A DNA stretch of 46,248 nucleotides. It comes from Candidatus Avidesulfovibrio excrementigallinarum. GTDB taxonomy: Bacteria; Desulfobacterota; Desulfovibrionia; Desulfovibrionales; Desulfovibrionaceae. Of this stretch, positions 1-7,761 are shown in pieces. Position 1 is the first letter of the stretch. Each line of letters begins with the position of its first letter. Below the pieces are notes generated by a model. It ran no database searches. It saw only the letters and a list, made by a program, of their open reading frames with translations, and had not been told where the DNA came from. Location: NCBI GenBank assembly GCA_018715085.1, contig DVMI01000038.1, positions 1 through 46,248 of the forward strand, read 5' to 3'. A program made the translations under genes and the position numbers.

Positions 1-1
1 G

Positions 2-55
2 GCGACCGCGCGGGGAAGCGCCGCCTGGCAGGCCGGGCTGCGCAGGACTGCCTGA
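2..55 (+). CDS. 3' end of an upstream gene (partial, unidentified)
   Basis: Reading from base 2, one frame gives 17 residues (ending LRRTA) and a TGA at 53-55. The fragment is too short to assign to a family. The support is positional: a terminator-like hairpin on the same strand follows 33 bases later (87-114), as expected if a plus-strand gene ends here. The other two forward frames stay open well past the hairpin, so the frame choice is an inference. Confidence 0.35.
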   Translation, partial: ATARGSAAWQAGLRRTA

Positions 56-86
56 GTCCGCCCCGTCGCGTTTGCCTGTATCGTCC

Positions 87-114
87 GACCCCTTCCGTGC
101 GGGAGGGGTTTTTT
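87..114 (+). terminator. Rho-independent terminator upstream of mtaB
   Basis: An 8-bp stem (89-96 CCCCTTCC with 101-108 GGGAGGGG, one G-T pair) encloses the 4-base loop GTGC, followed by six T at 109-114. It ends the transcript entering from the left edge. It also makes a GTG start at 97 for mtaB implausible, because that codon is the hairpin loop. Confidence 0.75.
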
Positions 115-138
115 CACGCCGATAGTGGCGGAGTGTCT

Positions 139-1488
139 ATGCAGAGTGCCGCGCGCAGTTTTTATATTCTGACCTTTGGCTGCAAAGTGAACCAGTACGA
201 GTCTGAGGCGCTGGACGAAGCATGGACAGCGCTGGGCGGCAAGGCGGCAGCTTCGCCTGCCGACGCGGATCTTGTGCTGATCAATTCCTGCGCCGTGACA
301 GCCATGGCGGTGAGCGACCTGCGTCAGGCCGTGCGCCGCCTGCACCGCGAAGCGCCCCGTGCAGCCATCGTAATCACAGGGTGTGCGGCATCCAGGGCTG
401 CGCGCGGTGCAGAGCGCCCCGGAGAAGTGCTGGCCGATCTGCCAGGTGTCACCGGTCTTGTGGACGCCCGGCGCAAGGACGCGTTGCTCTCGTTTATCAC
501 TTCGCCAGAATTTCCCGTACCTTCGCCCGAACTGGCCAATCCACCGGAAAAGCCGGCCTATCCGCCGTTTGCCATCGGGCGGTTCCGGCGGGCCAGGCCG
601 GTTCTTAAGGTGCAGGATGGCTGTTCGCACGGGTGCGCTTATTGTATTGTGCCGCTGTCGCGAGGGCCGTCGCGCAGCCGCTCCGTGTCTGACGTCCTCG
701 CAGAGGCACGGAGGCTGCTTGAGGCCGGATATGCTGAAATCATGATTTCGGGCATCAACCTGCGGCAGTATGCCTGCCATGCAGAAGGCTGCCCGGATTT
801 CTGGGCGCTGCTGCGCCGGCTGGATCAGGAACTGGCGCCGCAGTGGGCCGGTCATGCCCGCTTCAGGCTCAGTTCGGTGGAGCCGGGGCAGCTTGATGAG
901 CGCGGTCTTGACGTTCTGGCCTCGTCCCGCATGCTGTGCCCGCACCTGCATATTTCGTTGCAAAGCGGGAGCCCCTCGGTGCTGCGGCGGATGGGGCGCG
1001 GCCATTATGGCCCGGAGGATTTGCTGCGGGCGGTGGAGGCTATGCGCGGTTTTTGGCCGGTGTTCGGCCTTGGGGCTGACATTCTGGTGGGTTTTCCCGG
1101 AGAAACGGACGACGAGGCCGCGGAGACGCTGGATTTTGTCCGCCGGCTGCCCCTGACGTACGCGCATGTATTCCCCTACTCCGAACGCCCCGGAACCCGG
1201 GCTGCAAGCATGCCTCAGGCTGTGCCCGTGCCGGAGCGCAAGGCCCGTGCGGCCGTACTGCGCGAAGCGGTTGCCGCCAGTCGGGCTGCCTTCCTGCGTT
1301 CGCTGGCGGGGCGCCGCTGCCTCGTAGCGCTTGAGCGTGACGACATGGGGCATACCGAGTGGTACGCTTCCTGCCGCCTGCTGGATGCGCCGTCCCGGGG
1401 CGGTGCAGGTACGGCTTTGCTGCCAGCCATCGTGGAAGGTGTGGAAGGCGATCTGCTGCTTGCCAGGCATGTCCCGGCATCTTTTTAA
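139..1488 (+). CDS. mtaB: tRNA (N6-L-threonylcarbamoyladenosine(37)-C2)-methylthiotransferase, MtaB type
   Basis: 449-residue radical SAM methylthiotransferase of the MiaB/MtaB family. These enzymes add a methylthio group to a hypermodified A37 next to the tRNA anticodon. The N-terminal UPF0004 domain carries the first 4Fe-4S ligands, Cys15 (TFGCKVNQYE), Cys51 (NSCAVT) and Cys82 (TGCAA). The radical SAM motif is CSHGCAYC at 162-169 (Cys162, 166, 169). A degenerate TRAM-like domain closes the protein. FGCKVNQYE and the SRGPSRSRS stretch fit MtaB better than MiaB (which has YGCQMN) or RimO. I chose ATG 139 because the in-frame GTG at 97 lies in the loop of the upstream terminator. The ribosome-binding site (GTGGCGGAG) is only moderate. 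The gene appears to be monocistronic. Confidence 0.88.
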   Translation: MQSAARSFYILTFGCKVNQYESEALDEAWTALGGKAAASPADADLVLINSCAVTAMAVSDLRQAVRRLHREAPRAAIVITGCAASRAARGAERPGEVLADLPGVTGLVDARRKDALLSFITSPEFPVPSPELANPPEKPAYPPFAIGRFRRARPVLKVQDGCSHGCAYCIVPLSRGPSRSRSVSDVLAEARRLLEAGYAEIMISGINLRQYACHAEGCPDFWALLRRLDQELAPQWAGHARFRLSSVEPGQLDERGLDVLASSRMLCPHLHISLQSGSPSVLRRMGRGHYGPEDLLRAVEAMRGFWPVFGLGADILVGFPGETDDEAAETLDFVRRLPLTYAHVFPYSERPGTRAASMPQAVPVPERKARAAVLREAVAASRAAFLRSLAGRRCLVALERDDMGHTEWYASCRLLDAPSRGGAGTALLPAIVEGVEGDLLLARHVPASF

Positions 1489-2108
1489 TCCTGCATGATG
1501 TTCTGACGCGCTGCCCGGATTTTTCTTCGTGCCGGTGCGGAGGCTGCCTGTGCAGGCCGTTGTGGCCGGGCACCCTGGAGAAATGTTTTTGCCCTTGGCA
1601 TCCCCGTTCTTTTCGGCCTGAACCATCGTTGCCCCGGCAGTTTTGCAGGGACAACAGGAAGGCTTGAAGGAATATATAAATTTTATTATATTAAATTAAT
1701 TAGTTTTTATAATTCCAGAGAGTCAGTATGTCTTTTGGCCGCTGATGGCGCGGGTGGAAGGGCCCGGACCGCCGGACGCAGGCTGCTGCCGGTTGTGTCA
1801 TCGGAGGATGGCGCTTTCCGCCATGACAGACAGCGGCAGAAAACGGACTCGCTGCCTGCGCCTCCGTAACACCGGCGGATTTTCTTACATTGCTCCGCGC
1901 CTTCCTCTTGCCGGGAATCCAATGAGCGCTTACATTGAGAGGGCATATATTCAGAGCAGACTGCTTTTGAAACGGTCTGTGGCCAACACGGCTGCTTTGC
2001 GCCCGGCGCCGGCAGGGCTTTCCCGGCGCAAAGAGACGTTTGGCTTTCTGCGCCTGTGCCGGGAACGGTGCATACGGCAACGAAGCTGCTCTAAAAAAAG
2101 GAATCCAT
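1489..2108. other. 620-bp gap with an AT-rich island
   Basis: I find no convincing gene here; the open frames lack a ribosome-binding site and family resemblance. The striking element is an almost pure A/T tract at about 1669-1715, abrupt against GC-rich flanks. It could be an UP-element or promoter region or a nucleoid-protein site. No complete -35/-10 pair is convincing for the gene at 2109. Confidence 0.5.
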
Positions 2109-2465
2109 ATGAATGGACTGGCACGGCTTCTGATGAGTCTTGCCCTGGGGGCAATCGCCGTCCTGGGCTTTTTCTTTCTCACCACCGTGGGCGTGATCGT
2201 CGCCATTGTCATCATTATCCTGCTGATTATCGGGGGGCTGTCCCTGCGCTGGAAGGGGGGCTCCTCCTCCGGCGCGTCACAGGTCATTTTGTTCCGCCGT
2301 ATTGGAGGGAAGACGGTGATCACCCGCACCGGGACGTTTGAGGAAACACCGCCGGACGGGCCGGTGCGTCCCATGGATCCCGACAGTCATGATGGGCCCT
2401 GTGTCGAACTGCCTCCGGAAGACTACCGCAAGGTGGACAGCGACGGCGGAACGCCCAAAGCCTAG
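2109..2465 (+). CDS. Small membrane protein, function unknown
   Basis: 118 residues. The first half is strongly hydrophobic: residues 5-45 form one long or two short membrane segments (LALGAIAVLGFFFLTTVGV, then an Ile/Val/Leu-rich run). A basic patch (RWKGG) follows, then a hydrophilic, Pro/Asp-rich tail of about 65 residues with no motif I recognise. The positive patch after the second hydrophobic run would place the tail in the cytoplasm if there are two segments. ATG 2109 is preceded by AAAAAAAGGA at suitable spacing. The gene stands alone; the next gene is convergent. I cannot name a family. Confidence 0.7.
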   Translation: MNGLARLLMSLALGAIAVLGFFFLTTVGVIVAIVIIILLIIGGLSLRWKGGSSSGASQVILFRRIGGKTVITRTGTFEETPPDGPVRPMDPDSHDGPCVELPPEDYRKVDSDGGTPKA

Positions 2466-2719
2466 GCTGTTCCAGCTGCCTGCCGGTTGCAGAGGGGAAG
2501 TGTGATCGCGCGGCAGACGTTCAGGCAGCCGTGGGCTGCGCCGGAGAACATGCGCTTAAAGCCATCCGGCTGCGGAGGCCGTGGCATAAGGCAGCGGAGA
2601 ATATTGCGAAGAACCGCAGGAATCTGTGCGGTCGGCAGGCACGCCGGGAAAACAGCGCTGCGCGCTGGCGTGAACGCATTGCAAAAAATTCAGGCCTGGC
2701 GCGGCGGCGTGCCGGAGAG

Positions 2720-2755
2720 AAAGAGGAGCCGGTCCGAAAGCGTTTCCGGACCGGC
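2720..2755 (-). terminator. Terminator of the small acidic protein gene
   Basis: A hairpin with arms 2728-2739 and 2743-2755 (GCCGGTCCG/CGGACCGGC plus three inner A-T pairs, one bulged base) starts 23 bases past the stop at 2778. On the minus strand it is followed by the pyrimidine run TCCTCTTTCTC. The remaining 2466-2727 stretch between the two convergent genes holds nothing I recognise. Confidence 0.6.
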
Positions 2756-2777
2756 ATGAGGATGGGCAAAAGGGCGG

Positions 2778-3089
2778 TTACTCTTCGTCGTCTTCGGCCT
2801 GAAGCGAGTCGTGCAGCGCGTCGGAGAAAATGTCAAACGCGGCCTGTTCGATGGGAAGTTCGGGCTCGTAGCTCAGCACGTCAACCGGAAATTCGTCGGA
2901 AGACTCGCACAGCTCCTCGAAACGGTCAGAGTAGGCGGCGATCAGCCTTTCCAGTTCGCGCAGGATGGGGTGCACGTCCATGGAGTTGGCAAGCGCTTCA
3001 TCGTCCAGCCCGTCAAGCTGATCGAGGGCTTGCTCAATGTCGTCTTCCGTCAGACTTGCAAATTCGGGGAGCGCGGTGACGCTTTTCAT
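2778..3089 (-). CDS. Small acidic protein, function unknown
   Basis: 103 residues, very rich in Asp and Glu and ending in EDDEE. It has no signal peptide, Cys motif or membrane segment. Spacing of hydrophobic residues (IEQALDQLDGLDDEAL, ILRELERLIAAYSDRF) suggests amphipathic helices, so an all-helical cytoplasmic protein is likely. ATG 3089 is chosen over an upstream in-frame start at 3359 because a good ribosome-binding site (CAGGAAC) precedes it and because the extension would run into the divergent methyltransferase gene. No family recognised; the coding call rests on composition, the ribosome-binding site and the terminator behind it. Confidence 0.7.
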   Translation of the reverse strand: MKSVTALPEFASLTEDDIEQALDQLDGLDDEALANSMDVHPILRELERLIAAYSDRFEELCESSDEFPVDVLSYEPELPIEQAAFDIFSDALHDSLQAEDDEE

Positions 3090-3256
3090 GGTGGTTGTTC
3101 CTGATAGCCCGGTAAAGGGCGCTGGAGTGAAGCGGCGCGGCATGAAAAAAGGGGAACTGCATGCGCCGCGGGAGTCATCAACATAGCGGAAAACGCAGAC
3201 CGGGAAAAGAGGGGAACCGGTGGATTTTTGCGGAGAACGCCAGTGAGGCTGGATCG

Positions 3257-4057
3257 ATGAATTACAGGGATGCGGCGGAATATCTGGAAAACTGGCATGC
3301 AACGCCGCAGGGCGTGTTTGTCCTTCGTCGCGAACAGAAGCTGTTGCGGCGGCTGGCATCCTCCTGGCCGCACAGAGACAGCCGGCTGCTGCTGGCAGGA
3401 TGCGGCGCAGGTGCGTTTTTGGAAATGTTCTGGGAGAGAGGCTTTGATGTCACCGGTCTTGAGGCCAGCCCCACGTTGCTGGACGGCGCACGGGAACGGC
3501 TTGGCGGCCGGGCCGAATACTGTCTGGGACATCCGGACTGTCTGCCGTTTGATGACGAAAATTTTGACTATGTGGTGCTGCCTTCTGCCATCACCTGCTG
3601 TTGTGGCAGCCGGGAGCTCATACAGAACGTCATGGACGAAGCGTTGCGGGTTGCTGCCCGCGGCGTGCTGGCAGGTTTTGTAAACCGCTGTTCGCTGTGG
3701 GGATGCGGCTGCGAGGATGAAGAACCGTGGCATCGGGGTATCGCAGGCTGGCGCTTTGTGCGCGACATCCGGAAACGTTGTCCGGACAGCCGGATTACAG
3801 TTCGATCCATCCTGCCCGGCCCGGCGTCGTCCTGGCGCGAAGATTCTCTGTGGCGCTGCTGCAACGACAGGATCCTTGCGCTGCCGCTGGGAGCGTATGT
3901 GGGGATCCGGATCGATCTTCGGCCTTCTGTCCCGCTGACGCCGCTCTGGCTGAAAGTGACCTCCAAGCTCAAGGAGCGCCGGGAAGTCTGCGCAGAACTG
4001 ACGGCGCAGCGTGAGACCGGCCAGACTGACAGCGTGCTGCGCTACAGAAGTCGCTGA
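3257..4057 (+). CDS. Class I SAM-dependent methyltransferase
   Basis: 266 residues with a Methyltransferase_11-like Rossmann core. Motif I is LLLAGCGAGAF (about 45-55), the acidic end of strand 2 is GLEAS (68-71), and an FDYVVLPSAI segment follows near 103-112. The substrate cannot be told. The C-terminal half is unusual in having several Cys and Trp residues (SLWGCGCEDEEPWH and others), reminiscent of methyltransferases that end in an extra small-molecule-binding region. Start: an in-frame ATG at 3161 exists, but the MNYRDAAEY start at 3257 follows a GAGG-type site and gives the usual distance from the N terminus to motif I. Divergent from the acidic-protein gene (167 bp apart). Confidence 0.82.
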   Translation: MNYRDAAEYLENWHATPQGVFVLRREQKLLRRLASSWPHRDSRLLLAGCGAGAFLEMFWERGFDVTGLEASPTLLDGARERLGGRAEYCLGHPDCLPFDDENFDYVVLPSAITCCCGSRELIQNVMDEALRVAARGVLAGFVNRCSLWGCGCEDEEPWHRGIAGWRFVRDIRKRCPDSRITVRSILPGPASSWREDSLWRCCNDRILALPLGAYVGIRIDLRPSVPLTPLWLKVTSKLKERREVCAELTAQRETGQTDSVLRYRSR

Positions 4058-4062
4058 GCGCG

Positions 4063-4101
4063 ACCGGCCAGGAAAAGGCGGAACAGCCTTTCATGGCCGG
4101 T
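4063..4101 (+). terminator. Nested hairpin directly after the methyltransferase gene
   Basis: Six bases after the stop codon lies a two-storey hairpin. The outer arms are ACCGGCCA (4063-4070) and TGGCCGGT (4094-4101); the inner arms are AAAGGC (4074-4079) and GCCTTT (4086-4091). There is no T run behind it, so it is either a weak terminator or a 3'-end-protecting structure. Confidence 0.45.
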
Positions 4102-5257
4102 TGTCACAGAATGCAATGCGAACACAGTTTTTTGTTGGGGTCGGGCTGCGGAGGTGCAGAACCGGCCCCTTTTTACATGGTTTGTGAAGCGGCAGGCAGA
4201 GGCTGTGCTGCCGGTAAGACATCCGCAGCCTGCTGCCCCTTTTGCAGTCTGTTCGCAAGGCTTCCAGCCCCGGGTTGAGGGGCGGTCACGGCAAAACAGC
4301 CGGAACAAGCGTGGGGCAGTCTGCTCCCAGGCGTGAGGATGACGTGCTGAAGGGCGTTGCTGCATTGCGGGTGCTTGTGCTGCCGGGAAGCGTCTTTTGG
4401 AGCGGGGCGAAAGAAGGCGGGCAGGGGCCTTGGCATGTTGCGTCCGGCCTCTGGGAAGGCCGATCCCGGCGCGTACTCAGAAGCCTTGCTGCGTATGGCG
4501 TGTGGCGTTATCCGTTTTTTGGGCTGAATGCCCGCACTGTTAGGGTCATTGCCGAGGGGCTTTGGCTTTCTGCTGATGCCGGAAGGGGCATGTCCCAGAG
4601 ACGTTTTGGCGGAAAGGGCCGTTGGGCGGTTTTGGCGCGTTGCTGAAGGCCGTCTTGCTCCATGAGGGCCTGTGCGCCGCATAAGGGGGACCACTCCAGG
4701 ATTGTGGGGCACTCCATGCGCTGCGCAACCCGGGCTTGCGGTGCACACAGGAGAATTTGCGGTTTGGCCGCATGCGGCGGCAGGGGATTGTTACCAGATT
4801 GCTGCGCTTCGGGCGAGAGCTCTGATCCTGTGGCGGAGCAGACGCACATTGCGGATTGGACAGTAAAGATTGTAACGGATCTGCCAGGCGGTGCAGTCGC
4901 GCTGTTGTATCTGCGTCTGGAGGCAGCATGTCACCTGGCGTAGCTGGACCGGGTGTACCCTTATGTTTTTTGTGTGATTCCTTTCACAGGTAAAGAAGCC
5001 CCGGTTTTGTAAGGATATTTTTAATACATTGATATGAAATATTTTTTTAGCAAAAAGCCGCTTCTTGTGTTCGTGCTGCCGCCCCATATACAAAAGGGGA
5101 AATTTGTGCCATACTGATTTTCGTATCTAAACAGGCGAGCTCGCCCGACAAGTCTTTTTGCGTCGGCGCGTGACATATGCGAGGCCCGTCCCGCAGCGTT
5201 TATTGGAGACGCGAGGCAGGCGACAGCATCCTCAACACGAGAAAGCAGGAGAGCAAC
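4102..5257. other. Long gene-free stretch and leader of the EF-G-like gene
   Basis: About 1.16 kb without a gene I can support. Open frames exist on both strands (for example 4242-4646 and 4173-4748) but show no domain, no ribosome-binding site and Arg/Ala/Pro/Ser-heavy compositions typical of shadow frames. The part from about 4960 to 5130 is AT-rich. A weak promoter candidate there is TTGTGT (5065-5070), 16 bases, TATACA (5087-5092), which would leave a leader of about 160 bases before the EF-G-like start. Confidence 0.4.
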
Positions 5258-7324
5258 ATGTCCAGCGCGGTGGAAAAGCAACGTACTTATGCCCTGATCG
5301 GAACCGGCGGCTGCGGGAAAACGTCCCTTGCCGAAATGCTTCTGTTCCAGAGCGGGGTGATCAACCGTCTTGGCGCCATTGAGGATGGCACTACGACGCT
5401 CGACTACGAGCCAGAAGAAATCAAGCGCCGCGGTTCAGTTCAGCCGGGCTTTGCCACCTTCCTCTGGAACAAAAACCGCCACTTTCTCGTGGACCTGCCT
5501 GGCGATGGCAACTTTACGGGCGATTTGGCCTACCTGCTTGCCGGCGTTGACGCCGCAGTGCTGACCATCGACGCCGTGGACGGCGTGCGTCCTCTGACCC
5601 GCCGGCTGTGGAAACTGGTCCGTGAGGCGGGACTGCCTGCCATGGTGTTCATCAACAAGATGGATCGCGACCGCGCCGACTTTGACATGGCGCTGAACGG
5701 TCTGTCCTCTGTGCTTGGCATGCACACCGTCACCTTGTACATGCCCATTATGGAAGGCGAAAATTTTGCGGGCATCGTGGATGTCATGGCCGGCAAGGCC
5801 CTGATGTTTGGCGCCGATGGAGCCACCACTGAAGCGGCGGTTCCGGCCGGCATGGCCGAACATGTGAGCCTGCTGCATGACATGGCGGTGGAAAACATCG
5901 CAGAAAGCGATGAAACCCTGATGGAAAAATACCTTGAGGAAGGTTCGCTGTCTGCAGACGAACTGGCTCTTGGTTTGCGCAAGGGCGTGCTTGCCGGCGC
6001 GCTGGTGCCGGTTGTGGTTGGCGCTGCGCTGCAGAACAAGGGCGGCCGGCAGCTGCTTGATACCGTGGAATCGCTCCTCCCCGCGCCTACCGATCACGAC
6101 GCCTGGCTGGGACAGGACGAAAGCCTGCGCGCATCGAGCGAAGACGAACCGGCGGCGTGCATCGTGTTCAAGACCATCGCCGATCCGTTTGCCGGCCAGC
6201 TCAACATCATCCGTGTGATCTCCGGCAGCATTTCGTCCGACTCCTCGCTGCTCAACTCTCGCACCGGCGAACTGGAACGCCTTGGCAACCTCTCCTTCCT
6301 CACCGGCAAGAACCAGACTGCCTGCAAGGAAGCCCTCGGCCCCGGCGCCATCGTCGCGGTGGCCAAACTCAAGAACACCAAGTCTGGTGACACGCTCGCA
6401 GACGAAAAGGCGCCCTTTGCCTTCCAGTTCCCCGAACTGCCGCCGCAGCTCATCACCTTTGCGCTGGCTCCCAAGGAAAAGGGTGACGAAGACAAGGTGT
6501 ACGCGGCCGTGCAGCGTCTGCTTGACGAAGACGTTACCCTCAAGCTCTCCCGCGACGGCGAGTCTGGTGACATCCTGCTGGCCGGCATGGGACAGCTCCA
6601 TATTGAAACCTCTGTCGAAAAGGCACGCCGCCGCTATAAGGCTGACATCCTGCTCAAAACGCCCAAGGTGCCCTACCGCGAAACCGTGCGCGGCAAGGTG
6701 CAGGTGCAGGGTCGTCATAAGAAGCAGAGTGGCGGTCGCGGACAGTTTGGCGACTGCTGGATCGAAATGGAAGGCCTGCCCCGCGGATCCGGCTATGTGT
6801 TTGAAGACGGTATTGTGGGCGGCGTGATTCCCCGTCAGTACATCCCCGCCATTGACAAGGGCATTCAGGAAACCGCCGCGCGCGGCTTTATCGCCGGCTG
6901 CCCTGTGGTCGACTTCCGCGTGCGCGTCTATGACGGCAGCTACCACTCGGTCGACTCTTCGGAAATGGCCTTCAAGGTTGCCGGATCGCTGGCGTTCAAG
7001 AAGGCTATCGAAGGCCTTAAGCCGGTGCTGCTCGAACCTATCATGCTGCTGGCCGTGTCAGTGCCTGACGAGTTCATGGGCGACGTCATCGGCGACTTGT
7101 CTTCGCGGCGTGGCAAGGTGCTCGGCTCCGACTCGCAGAGCGGCATCACCGAAATCAAGGCTCATGTGCCCATGAGCGAAATCCTGCGCTACGCGCCTGA
7201 CTTGCGCTCCATGACGGGTGGCCAGGGCGTGTTCACTATGGAATTTGATCACTATGAAGAAGCCCCCGCGCCGGTGGTCGAAAAGGTCGTTGCCGAATAC
7301 CAGAAGAGCAAGGGCGAAGAATAG
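5258..7324 (+). CDS. EF-G-like translation GTPase (EF-G-2 type)
   Basis: 688 residues with the full EF-G domain order: G domain, domain II, then III, IV (TPKVPYRETV to GGVIPRQYIPA) and V. It belongs to the EF-G-2 subfamily known from Thermus rather than canonical FusA. The P loop is GTGGCGKTS (15-23) and G4 is NKMD (133-136). The G3 motif is DLPGDGNF (79-86) where FusA has DTPGHVDF, so the histidine needed for fast GTP hydrolysis is absent. ATG 5258 follows AGCAGGAGAG; the upstream in-frame ATG at 5177 lacks such a site. Codon choice is strongly biased (GAA, AAG, CTG, C-ending codons), suggesting high expression, and it leaves long empty frames on the opposite strand. Monocistronic with its own terminator. 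Confidence 0.85.
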   Translation: MSSAVEKQRTYALIGTGGCGKTSLAEMLLFQSGVINRLGAIEDGTTTLDYEPEEIKRRGSVQPGFATFLWNKNRHFLVDLPGDGNFTGDLAYLLAGVDAAVLTIDAVDGVRPLTRRLWKLVREAGLPAMVFINKMDRDRADFDMALNGLSSVLGMHTVTLYMPIMEGENFAGIVDVMAGKALMFGADGATTEAAVPAGMAEHVSLLHDMAVENIAESDETLMEKYLEEGSLSADELALGLRKGVLAGALVPVVVGAALQNKGGRQLLDTVESLLPAPTDHDAWLGQDESLRASSEDEPAACIVFKTIADPFAGQLNIIRVISGSISSDSSLLNSRTGELERLGNLSFLTGKNQTACKEALGPGAIVAVAKLKNTKSGDTLADEKAPFAFQFPELPPQLITFALAPKEKGDEDKVYAAVQRLLDEDVTLKLSRDGESGDILLAGMGQLHIETSVEKARRRYKADILLKTPKVPYRETVRGKVQVQGRHKKQSGGRGQFGDCWIEMEGLPRGSGYVFEDGIVGGVIPRQYIPAIDKGIQETAARGFIAGCPVVDFRVRVYDGSYHSVDSSEMAFKVAGSLAFKKAIEGLKPVLLEPIMLLAVSVPDEFMGDVIGDLSSRRGKVLGSDSQSGITEIKAHVPMSEILRYAPDLRSMTGGQGVFTMEFDHYEEAPAPVVEKVVAEYQKSKGEE

Positions 7325-7402
7325 CACATCGCTGTAGCAGACGCACGTCAGGAAACACTCTGGCAGACAAGCCGTCTTTTTCCTGGCCTGTAACAGACTG
7401 AC

Positions 7403-7436
7403 AAAAGGGCTGGCGGAATCTCCGTCAGCCCTTTTT
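7403..7436 (+). terminator. Terminator of the EF-G-like gene
   Basis: A 15-bp stem with one G-T pair (7403-7417 with 7421-7435), 3-base loop ATC, and a U-rich 3' arm ending in TTTTT (7432-7436). It lies 78 bases after the stop codon. Confidence 0.85.
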
Positions 7437-7761
7437 GCATACCCTTCCTCATACACGCCGCTGCAATGCCACCTGCACAGCTGCCCGAAACGTGTCTGCG
7501 GGAAAACGTTCGGAAAAGGAGGAAACCTTTTTGCAAAAGGATTCTCCTCCGTTCTCTTTTTTTAATTTGTCCGTACAGGCGGGGTCTGATGCGGTCTGTC
7601 CCGAAGTTGTGGCTCAAAAATACGGCTCTTATCCGCCTTGATGGCCTTTGTCCGTGCGGGTGGGGCAGGCGTATGTATGCAACCAGCCGGCGCCGTGGCG
7701 GCACCGGCTGAAACGGAAGCGGCGTTGTTTGCTGCAGGTTGTGCCGGGCTGGTTTGGAAAG
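7437..7761. other. Convergent gap between the EF-G-like gene and RNase J
   Basis: No gene seen. A 9-10 bp GC hairpin lies at 7685-7709 (AGCCGGCGCC with GGCACCGGCT). It may end the RNase J transcript coming from the right, but no T run follows on that strand. Confidence 0.4.

Noticed and set aside
97-138. Alternative GTG start for mtaB at 97
   Set aside because: The codon is the loop of a Rho-independent terminator, and the added 14 residues are not family-like.
4173-4748. Overlapping frames on both strands in the gap before the EF-G-like gene
   Set aside because: No ribosome-binding sites, motifs or biased codon use; both strands are equally open.
5435-6946. 503-codon open frame on the minus strand opposite the EF-G-like gene
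   Set aside because: It is a by-product of strong codon bias in the real gene. It has His/Gly/Ala/Arg-rich sequence with no domain.
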